Positions 27,000-35,500 of a stretch of 44,897 bases of DNA are shown one piece after another. Position numbers and translations under genes: made by a program. Within the stretch, counting starts at the first letter, position 1, and each line of letters starts with the position of its first letter. Below the pieces are notes generated by a model that made no database searches, was not told the origin of the DNA, and saw only the letters and a program-made list of their open reading frames with translations. Source of the DNA: an uncultured Anaerolineales bacterium (lineage in GTDB: Bacteria > Chloroflexota > Anaerolineae > Anaerolineales > Villigracilaceae); contig CASGHD010000130.1 of NCBI GenBank assembly GCA_949319575.1, positions 1 through 44,897 on the forward strand. The letters run 5' to 3'.

Positions 27000-28732
27000 G
27001 GCTGTCCGCTTGTGCGCGCATCGGGGAAGAGGTCATCGCGCGCCCACAGGATGATGGTCTCGTTTTCCGCGGGTAGTTTTCGGAAGACGAGCCACGAGAT
27101 CCAATCTGCGGTCTGCGCGATTTCCCATTGCGGTTGAGCGCGCCACGTGAAATCCTGTCCGCGATAGGCGGCGGGAAGGCCGGGGTCGTCCAGTACCGGG
27201 GTGATGAAAAGCGGAGGGGAGGATTGCGGATCAAGCACGGAGACAACTTTAACTGAGTGGTTCCGCAAGGCCCATTCGAGGGCCGGGGAGTTGATTCCCA
27301 CGATGAGCGCCGCTTGAGACTGGTCGTGACCCAGGCTGAACTCTGAGATGTCTTTCACGCTGGCGAGGAGCAATTCTGCCTGGACCGGCTTCGAGTCGGT
27401 CATCCAAAGTTCGAATCCGTCCGGATAGCGCAGTCCGCTGGCGCCCCATGCTGTGGCAAGCGTGTACAAACTGACATAGGCAGTGAGCGCGATGGTTGCC
27501 CCGAGCCGGGCGATGCGGGCAGACCAGCCGAGCGCAATCAGGGCGATACACACGAGAAGGATGGCGAGTGAACTGATCAACACAGCCAGCGGTGGGTTAT
27601 CCACAGTGCCGATGAGCGGCAGGGTGGCGGGCTGGCTGAACGGGTTGAGCGCCAGATTCGAAACGGTGAATGAGATGTAGACTAGCAGGATAAGAATGGC
27701 AAGCACCACAATGCCAACTTCGGCATATTCCTCGCGGCGGACCTCAAAGACGCGCGAAAGTTCGAGCGCGGCAAGAGCGAGCAATGGAATGACAACCCAT
27801 ACGAGCGCGGAAGGCTGGCGATAAAACACAGCGAGCAGAAGCGCCACGCCGAGCCAGATCGCCAGGCGTTTGGCGCGTTTTCCGCTGGCGCGTATCGCGC
27901 GGAGGATGGCAAACGCGGCGAGGAGTATCCCCAGAGGTTCGTAGAGCAGAAAGGTGAGGCTCATGCGAGCCGGCGTAACGCCCGCCTGCGCGACCCAGCC
28001 GCTGAAATAGGCGGGGATGGAGGCGAGCGCGGCGCTTAATCCGTTGGGGGCGAGGAAGAAGAGCGTGCCGCAGAGGAGCAGGGTGGCGATGAAAGAGATG
28101 AGTAATTGGGGGTTGGTAAGTGGGAATTGGGAAATTGGAGACTCTGGGTTTGAGGTGGATGGCGGGGTCTCTATGGATTTTGATTTTGTTGCTCGAACAA
28201 TCCCCCAGGCGAGGGCGAGGCTGAGGATGCCAGCCCAGAGCGCAGGTCCGGAGAGAAGCGCGAGGGCGGCAAAGATCCCAGTTGGGATGGCGCGCTTGTT
28301 CATCCAGAATCCCACGGCGGCGAGGAGGAAGGTCAGCGCTAAGATAGTCCCGCCTGCTGTGCGTGAGAATGCCACCAGAAGCGGGTCGATGGCAAGGAAG
28401 AGCGCCAGGATCGCCGCCGGGCGCGGTTTGATCTGTTCGCGGAAGAGGAGTGGCACAAGGACGATCGCGCCACCTGCCAGCGCGGGGAAAAAACGCGCGA
28501 GGAAGTTGTTGCTTTCTGTCACCGCAAACAAAACGCTGGTGAGGAGGATGTACGCGGATTGCGGCGCGAGCAACGGAGATTCGCCGCGCGCGAGGGCGAG
28601 GGCTTGCAAGGCGAGAGTCGCTTCCGAGTCGGTGAGCGGCGCCGCGCCGAGCGCGATGAATCGCAGGGCGAGGGCAAGTAGAAAAGCCAGCCCATACAGC
28701 CAGCCTCCGTGTTTGAGTGGGGAGGAATTCAT
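26996..28732 (-). CDS. Multi-TM glycosyltransferase-like protein (GT39/ArnT-like)
   Basis: N-terminal TM with ALRFIALGAAPLTDSEATLALQALALARGE, many hydrophobic helices; 4-bp ATGA overlap with cmk. Confidence 0.7.
   Translation of the reverse strand: MNSSPLKHGGWLYGLAFLLALALRFIALGAAPLTDSEATLALQALALARGESPLLAPQSAYILLTSVLFAVTESNNFLARFFPALAGGAIVLVPLLFREQIKPRPAAILALFLAIDPLLVAFSRTAGGTILALTFLLAAVGFWMNKRAIPTGIFAALALLSGPALWAGILSLALAWGIVRATKSKSIETPPSTSNPESPISQFPLTNPQLLISFIATLLLCGTLFFLAPNGLSAALASIPAYFSGWVAQAGVTPARMSLTFLLYEPLGILLAAFAILRAIRASGKRAKRLAIWLGVALLLAVFYRQPSALVWVVIPLLALAALELSRVFEVRREEYAEVGIVVLAILILLVYISFTVSNLALNPFSQPATLPLIGTVDNPPLAVLISSLAILLVCIALIALGWSARIARLGATIALTAYVSLYTLATAWGASGLRYPDGFELWMTDSKPVQAELLLASVKDISEFSLGHDQSQAALIVGINSPALEWALRNHSVKVVSVLDPQSSPPLFITPVLDDPGLPAAYRGQDFTWRAQPQWEIAQTADWISWLVFRKLPAENETIILWARDDLFPDARTSGQP
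28102..28150. repeat. Degenerate 7-bp tandem array inside 26996..28732
   Basis: agtaatt|gggggtt|ggtaagt|gggaatt|gggaaat|tggagac|tctgggt. Confidence 0.75.
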
Positions 28733-28833
28733 GGGAGCAATTTTACCTTGTTACGAATTATGTGATGTGGTTGGATGAAAGGCGGAAAATGCAAGACGGT
28801 TTACGCTACAATTTATTCTAGCAGAGGTATGTT

Positions 28834-29127
28834 ATGAACCTTTCCGTGCGAAGCAAATCATCACGCTATGAAAAAGGCACCATCCGCGATGCGGTGTCTT
28901 TTGCGTTGAATAGCGCCGCGTCAAATGCGCGCCAGCGTTTCGAGCATTATGCCGGCCTCTGCAAAAAATTCGAGAAGAAGCACAAGATGACATCGGCAAA
29001 GTTCATGGAGAACTTTGAAGCGGGCAAACTTGGCGATGAGCAGGAATTCTTCGATTGGTATGCCGCCGCGCGCGGATTAATACTGTGGCGCGAACGGTAT
29101 GAAATTCTTTCCGGGGTTTCTGTGTGA
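28834..29127 (+). CDS. Small protein, putative antitoxin partner of a TumE-like protein
   Basis: 97-aa basic helical protein immediately upstream of a DUF6516/TumE-like gene, with 4-bp GTGA overlap. Confidence 0.65.
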   Translation: MNLSVRSKSSRYEKGTIRDAVSFALNSAASNARQRFEHYAGLCKKFEKKHKMTSAKFMENFEAGKLGDEQEFFDWYAAARGLILWRERYEILSGVSV

Positions 29128-29495
29128 ATTCGCGCGAGTATTACGCCGGCGTTCAGAAGGCGATCCTTGCCGCGCCGCACGTTATTCAAACGGATATTTC
29201 CTTCGATGAAGTTTCGGAGGAGGAATGTTACATTCGAGGGGTGGTTACGCCGCGCGGCGGATTTGAACTTCATATTACAGAGTACGTTGTAACAGAGCCG
29301 GAGTTCAAACGGCTGAAGTACCGCTTTCATCTTCAAACATCCGAAAACAAAATGATCGTCAGGTGGGACAATGCGCCGCATCGTCCCGAAGTCGAGACGC
29401 ACCCAGATCATATTCACATTGGGAAAACTGTGGAGGCAAACCCACCTATGGATATCTCTCAAGTTTTGCAAAAGGCGTTGCCTTTTATCGAATAA
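29124..29495 (+). CDS. DUF6516 / TumE-like putative toxin
   Basis: GTG start. LKYRFHLQTSENKMIVRWDNAPHRPEVETHPDHIHIG matches the remembered TumE-family pattern (YRYHxQ...RxDNAPHHPExxTFPHHKH). Confidence 0.75.
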   Translation: MNSREYYAGVQKAILAAPHVIQTDISFDEVSEEECYIRGVVTPRGGFELHITEYVVTEPEFKRLKYRFHLQTSENKMIVRWDNAPHRPEVETHPDHIHIGKTVEANPPMDISQVLQKALPFIE

Positions 29496-29524
29496 TCCCG
29501 TTGGTTTTGCGAACGGCAGGATGG

Positions 29525-32002
29525 TCACGGCGCTTCGTAGATCGTCACGTTCCCCTGTTGAAATACAACTTTCAAAAAGAGGTTGAACTTTTCCTCGTTG
29601 ATCGCGTAGGTATTACGCTCGAGAGTTCCGATATACACAAAACGGATGTTGTAACGCGCGATGATTTCCTGCGCGGTGAACCAATCGGGCGTGGAATACA
29701 ACGTTTCGATATCCTGTTGACGCGCGCCTTGCAACGATTGATCGCGCCACTGCCCTTCGTGGTTGCCCCAGCCCAACACGGTGGGTAGACCGGTGTAGAT
29801 CGAGATGCGCGCGTAGGAGGAGTATGCGCCTCCCACTGCCTCGGCAACTATCCCGTCCGGCGCGGAGCGGAGCCACAGGATCGCCGCCGCTTCGTCGGGA
29901 TTCTCCGCCTTGACGCGGTTGAAATCGTCGAGTGTGAAGCCGAAGAACGGCGGCTTGAAGTTATTCGTTCTGTTCACAAACCCAAGCGCGGGATAGGCAA
30001 GCCCCACGATCAAGACCAACGTAAACACAACAGAGAATATTCCTTTTGCCCTACCCTGCGCATTTCTGAGCAAGACAGCCGTCCCGTAGGCGGCGGCGAG
30101 GGAGAGAACCATCCATGCCTGAAAATAGAATTTAAAAATAGTGTTGATGCGATACCCAAAATTATCGCGCAAGTAAACGAACTCGGGACCAAGGATCAAC
30201 AAAAGCCCGAGGAACATCAGCAACAACGCGAAAGTATGCGATGGCTGGCGTTCTTCCACAGGCGCGATATCTTCCGCATGTTCATTGGTCAACAAATACG
30301 AGAGTGTGGGGATCAGCAAAGCCAGCAATGTGACCAGGCTTCCGATGTGCGCCAGCCGACGCATCATACTCGCGGCAACAAATCCGCTTGCGCCGCCAGC
30401 CTGCGACGCGATCCACGGGTCGATGAGGTCCGGGCGGGCAAACCAGGCAACGGTTCCCACCGTGAACATCGCGAGGAATAAAATGAACACAATTCCGAAT
30501 GACGCTTTCATCCCAACGCGCCAGTTTGCGGAGCCGTTCACGCGGCGATACAACAGGAACGCGAACAGCGGAATGAACAGCGCGCCCCACATCACCCACA
30601 ACTGCGCCCCGCGCGTGGGATACATGAACGATGGCAGGATTCCTCCCGCTTGTGAATCGAACCCAATGAAGAACGGAAGGTACATCACGTACGCGACGAC
30701 CAGCATGGGAATACCCAGCAGGAAAAAATCCTCGAGTCTTTCCCAGCCCCAGCCTGATTCGCGGACCCGAGCCAGCGCATACGCGAAAAGGATCAGCGCG
30801 CACGTGGTGAGAATATCCCACGTGTTGAGGAAGGCAAGCCCGCCGATGAGCAGGGCAATGACGAAGAATCCCGTCTTGCTGATGTTCAGCCGCGCAACAT
30901 AGAAATCCGTCCTCCCTTTGAAGCCGCCGAGGAAAAGGTTCAACGCGACAGCCACCGCCAGCAGAACGAACGGCATCGCCAGAATATGCGGGTGTAAATC
31001 GCCGAGGATGAACGAAAAGGCGGGGAACTCGCTGATCACATCGCCGGTCGGATTGTTTTGCAGATCATAGTCCATGATCACGCGCGAGGCGCGCCACCAC
31101 CACCAGTAGCGATCGGGGATCCATCCCAGCGGTTGCGTCGGCGCGTCGCGCAGTTCGGGGATGCCCAGCCACGTCCAAAAATTATTTCCGCTCACCCAGA
31201 ACAATCCGCGCTGGTGGAGGATTTCGAGGAAGCCTTCGACGTTGGAGATGAGGAGGAGGAATAAGGGCGCAAGCAATGAAGCGACTATGAACGGTGGACG
31301 GTGGACGGTCTTGTTTTCCACGGTCTGTGGTCTATGGTCTAAGGTCTGCGAAAGCAAGTTATACAAAATTCCATACGCGCCGACTGCGGAGAGGGCGAAG
31401 ATGAGCGCGATCATCAAGTTGAACGCGGCGGTGGCAGGCGTGCCGGTAAAGATCGCCAGCATGGAGGTCATCACATAGCCGAAGTAGTAATACGAAATGG
31501 AGTATCCCGAAAGCCACAAGTCGCGCGGGGGAAATGTCGGCGAGTTCATGATGCCGTTGATCATCATCAACTCCATCGGCTTTTCGGTGCCGAGGATCTC
31601 CGGGTTTGCCGCGCGGATGAATGCTATGAAGGAAAAAGCGGCGAAGAAGAGGATTTCTGTTGTGATGATGAGGGATCGGTTGGATTTGAGGAAAGCGCGA
31701 ATTGGAGAATTTGCGATGGTCGAGTAACCTGAGGCGGTAGCCGAAGGCGTCTTGAGACTGGAGGTTGCCCACGCGCTCAAGCCTGCGAGTACCAATAGCC
31801 CAAGCAACAGACCGCCGATGTCGTTTTGCGCGATGTCGAACGAAGCGAACAACCAGAAGATGTATCCCCAGACCAACAAGCCGAACGCGCGCGAGAGGGT
31901 GTAGCCGCGATCAGCCAGCGCGGGGAAGAGGCGATAGGCGAGAGGGAACGTCAGCCAGCCGAGGAGGGTGGAGAGGAGGTACCAGAGGAGGAAGGAAAGC
32001 AT
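29525..32002 (-). CDS. DUF2298 (Chlor_Arch_YYY) membrane protein
   Basis: Motif PTFPPRDLWLSGYSISYYYFGYVMTSMLAIFTG, large multi-TM protein. Confidence 0.88.
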   Translation of the reverse strand: MLSFLLWYLLSTLLGWLTFPLAYRLFPALADRGYTLSRAFGLLVWGYIFWLFASFDIAQNDIGGLLLGLLVLAGLSAWATSSLKTPSATASGYSTIANSPIRAFLKSNRSLIITTEILFFAAFSFIAFIRAANPEILGTEKPMELMMINGIMNSPTFPPRDLWLSGYSISYYYFGYVMTSMLAIFTGTPATAAFNLMIALIFALSAVGAYGILYNLLSQTLDHRPQTVENKTVHRPPFIVASLLAPLFLLLISNVEGFLEILHQRGLFWVSGNNFWTWLGIPELRDAPTQPLGWIPDRYWWWWRASRVIMDYDLQNNPTGDVISEFPAFSFILGDLHPHILAMPFVLLAVAVALNLFLGGFKGRTDFYVARLNISKTGFFVIALLIGGLAFLNTWDILTTCALILFAYALARVRESGWGWERLEDFFLLGIPMLVVAYVMYLPFFIGFDSQAGGILPSFMYPTRGAQLWVMWGALFIPLFAFLLYRRVNGSANWRVGMKASFGIVFILFLAMFTVGTVAWFARPDLIDPWIASQAGGASGFVAASMMRRLAHIGSLVTLLALLIPTLSYLLTNEHAEDIAPVEERQPSHTFALLLMFLGLLLILGPEFVYLRDNFGYRINTIFKFYFQAWMVLSLAAAYGTAVLLRNAQGRAKGIFSVVFTLVLIVGLAYPALGFVNRTNNFKPPFFGFTLDDFNRVKAENPDEAAAILWLRSAPDGIVAEAVGGAYSSYARISIYTGLPTVLGWGNHEGQWRDQSLQGARQQDIETLYSTPDWFTAQEIIARYNIRFVYIGTLERNTYAINEEKFNLFLKVVFQQGNVTIYEAP
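31291..31346. repeat. Degenerate 7-bp tandem array inside 29525..32002
   Basis: acggtgg|acggtgg|acggtct|tgttttc|cacggtc|tgtggtc|tatggtc|taaggtc. Confidence 0.85.
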
Positions 32003-32017
32003 TACGATTTACGATTT

Positions 32018-32108
32018 ACATATGGAGTGTCACCCTAAGAGAGCGCTTTCCAGCGACCGAAGGGTCTGCTTGTTGGCGAGGAGATGCTTCGCTTCGCTCA
32101 GCATGACA
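32018..32108. repeat. Dispersed intergenic repeat (tgtcaccct...gatgcttcg...tgaca), copy 1
   Basis: catatggagtgtcaccct...cgaagggtctgc...gagatgcttcgcttcgctcagcatgaca. Confidence 0.65.
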
Positions 32109-32116
32109 CATGATGG

Positions 32117-32473
32117 TTAGAGATTATCCGGCAGGACGAAGACATCGTCCGCGTTGCGTTCCATGTCCAGCGTTTTCGTCACCGCGTCGTGGTTGATGGG
32201 ACCGTATATGTGCGGAAACTTGGCATTGACGGGAACGCCGGGAGGGGGACCGCCGGATGGTTTTTCCCATTTCACAGGCGAGGTAAGTTTCGTTTCATCG
32301 ATCACAAGGATCGTCAACTTGCGGCGAGCCTGAAAGAAATCCATCGCCACCGGCACAAGTTGCTCCATGGTCGAACAATGGATGAACCCCTCTTTTTCGA
32401 GGCTTTTGGCTTTGTACGGTCCGGTTGCCAGCGCGTATCTCCAACTTTTGCGAAAGGTGAGGTGGTAGATCAT
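32117..32473 (-). CDS. DUF952 domain protein
   Basis: MIYHLTFRKSW...EGFIHCSTMEQLVPVA...FPHIYGPINHDAV fits DUF952. Confidence 0.85.
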   Translation of the reverse strand: MIYHLTFRKSWRYALATGPYKAKSLEKEGFIHCSTMEQLVPVAMDFFQARRKLTILVIDETKLTSPVKWEKPSGGPPPGVPVNAKFPHIYGPINHDAVTKTLDMERNADDVFVLPDNL

Positions 32474-32485
32474 GGTTGCTCCTGT

Positions 32486-32578
32486 TCATATGGAAATGTC
32501 ACCCTGGGCGGTAGTGAAGGGTCTCCCATCTTGTGAGGGAGATGCTTCGTCGCCGCAAAGAGGCTCCTCAGCGCGACA
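32486..32578. repeat. Dispersed intergenic repeat, copy 2
   Basis: catatggaaatgtcaccct...gaagggtctcccatcttgtgagggagatgcttcg...gcgacatgg; same orientation and layout as 32018-32108. Confidence 0.6.
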
Positions 32579-32584
32579 TGGTTG

Positions 32585-35500
32585 TTACGGTATCACTTCA
32601 TAGATCACGGTCGCGCCGTCGCGATACACTTCGCGCCAGTATTCGCCCTCGTGTTGTTCGAACTTGGCGATGCCCTCCGGCGTGTAGGCGGCGCGCTCGA
32701 GCTGACCGACGATAATATACTTCACATCATACTTTTTGAGGAATGCCCGAACGACAGTGAGATCGATGCTGTTGTAGAAATCATTCACTTCCGTGCCGCG
32801 GTCGACGACCTGTTGAGAAAACAGAACACGTTGCTGTTGTTGATGCCATTGCCAGCCGATCACATCGGGAAGCCCGGTATAAATTGTGAAGCGCGAGTGC
32901 CACTCATATTGTCTTCCCGCAGACGCGGCTTCCGCGATCACTGGCGAGCCTTGCGCGTGATCCTGCATCCAGCGGATGGCGCGGTAATCCTCGCTCAGTT
33001 CCAGGCGTTGACCGTACGTATCATATTGAGCGTATTGCATGAACGTCATCGAATCGAGCGCGCGCGGGGCTTCGAGGATCCAGCGGTCTTTGATCTTGCC
33101 GGAGGTGGCGGTGACGGTGTACATCGCCGCGCCGGAGACCAGCAGAATCATCACGCCCTGCCAGAACGCGCGCCAGCCCGGTAGCCAGCGGAAGACGGAT
33201 GGCAAGGTCCATGCAAATGCCGCGGCGGCGCTCACCGCCAGCATGAACCACGATTGTAAATAGAATTTGAAGATGGTGTTCTGCCGCCCAATATCGCCGC
33301 GCACAACCGCCATCTCAACCACGACCGTGATGAGCATGGCGGTGCCGATCAGGAACAACGCGAACCGTTTTGTATCGGGCAGGCTGGGGCGCAACATCAA
33401 AACGCCCGCCCACGCCGCGATGGGCAACGCGATCCATGCCACCGCCACGCCGCCGTACTCTGTGCTGGATTGCATGTACTGGATCACGAACAACATCAGC
33501 GCGAACACAACCAGCGCGCCCTCGATCAGCCATTGAAACGGCTTGAGTTTTCGCAATGATGAAGCAGGCGTTTGAGCCATCCACTCGCGCGTTTCCCAAA
33601 CCATCCACGCGACGATGATGAACAGGAGCAACCCCCACATGGTGAAGTACGAAGCCAGCGGCGTGAAGGGTCCCTTCCACGGGTCGAGCGCGCTGTACGC
33701 CTGATAGTAGGCAATGCGATACGGCAGGTACAACAGCCTCGACAAGGCGAACAAGGCAACGACTGCGCCGCCCGTCCACGCGAGGCGTTTTAGCAACGAC
33801 CCGGCTTCGACATATCGCCACACGGAATAGGCGACCGCAATAACCCCGATCAATAAGTACGTATACGTGTCGGATAGATTGGTGGGGAACACCGCGCCGA
33901 TGATCAACCCGCCGATGAGGAATCCCAGCGCGGTCATCCACGCTTCAGCCGCAGGGTGGGCTTGACTCTTCCAACTGGCGCGCGCCGCCACCACCGACAG
34001 AGCCCAACTGATGGTGAGCAATGCCAGCGGCATGACGATCATGTGCGCGTGCAAATCGCTGTATAGGAATGTGAACAGCGGGAACTCGGTGATCTCGTTG
34101 CCCCCGCCCGGTGGGATGACGCGGCTGGGATCCCAGTACCAGTCTCCAGGTCCGACCGGAAGCGAGCCGCCTTGTGTGATAAGTTTCAATCCTTCCGTCG
34201 CCCACTTCACGCGTTGCCCGAAGGTGGAATCCCAGGTGAAGGCTCCCAGCGAGCCGAGTTGTTGCAGGCGGTTGTAGATCATTTGCACCGTGCCGAGGTT
34301 GCCCAGCAGGATGGCGAGGAAGGAGGCGGCAAGGGCGCTGATTAAGGATAAGGGATGAATTATGAAGGGTGAAGGTTGAGGGTCATCTACTTCGTGTTGC
34401 GACCCTTCGCCTCCGCTCGGGGCAAGGTTGCGTATTACGGGAGTGAGTAAATTCCATCCAATCGAGAATGCGCAGATGCCGACGATGGCGAAAAGCGTCG
34501 GCAGGATGAAGTTGTACGCGATGGACGGCACGATGCCGAGCAGTTTGACCGGCGTGCCAACCAGCACGAAGCCGTAATAATAATAGTTGATGTATCCGCC
34601 CGCGAACCACGGGTCATACGGCGGGAAGGATGTGCTTTTGATGACGGCGTTGAAGTACGAGAAATCCATCGGGCGCTCGCCGCCTTTTGCCACATGCCAC
34701 AGGTCTGGGTTGCCGATGCGGATGAAGAGGTCGATGAAAAAGAACAGCAGGAAGATGCCTTCCACGAGCAGGAAGTATTTTCTTTTGTTCTTCCATTCTT
34801 CGCGCAGTTCATTGCGTTGGTAATAACCAAGCCCCACGCCCATGAGCAGGATTAAGCCGAAGACAATTGCAATGGTCGGGCGCGTGTAGGGGATGCCGAT
34901 CGAGCCTCCCATCCATGCCAGCCAGCCGAAGAGCGCCAGCCCCAGCGCGCGGCTGAGCGGGTAACCGTGGTCTGCCAGGCCGGGCATGGCGATCCGCGCG
35001 AGCGGATACACGGCAAGCCCAAGAGTCAAGATGAAGAGATACCAGACCAGCAAGCCCAGCCACGGGTTGCTGTTGAGCGCGGAGTTGTAGTCGAACAGCT
35101 CAGACCACGTGCCGCCGGCGCGTTGTTGCGCAAGTTTGTCGGCGGGCAACATCAGGGATTTGTAGTCGCTGAATTGGCGCGGGGTGAGGCGCGCTACTTT
35201 TGTCAGGTCGACCGTGCTTAGAACGGATTGCGCTTGCGCCGTGTGGTAGTTTCCGTTCTTTTTGAAGATCAACACTTTCGGGTGATCGTAGAAGGTGAAT
35301 GCCTCTTCGGCGTACTGATCGTTGATTTCGAAATTGCCTATTTTGGGGAATGTCTCGAATACCGCGACGAGATCGAAGCCGAGTCTGCCTTCGTACATGC
35401 CGGGTTGAGCCTCGTGGTAACAACGGATGATATTTTCGCCGATTGGGCAACCGATGAGTTCGCGGTAATACAGCGTGGTCAGCGGATAGCGTTCGGGCAG

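Noticed and set aside
26590-27054. 154-aa plus-strand ORF opposite cmk
   Set aside because: Antisense shadow of a highly conserved gene.
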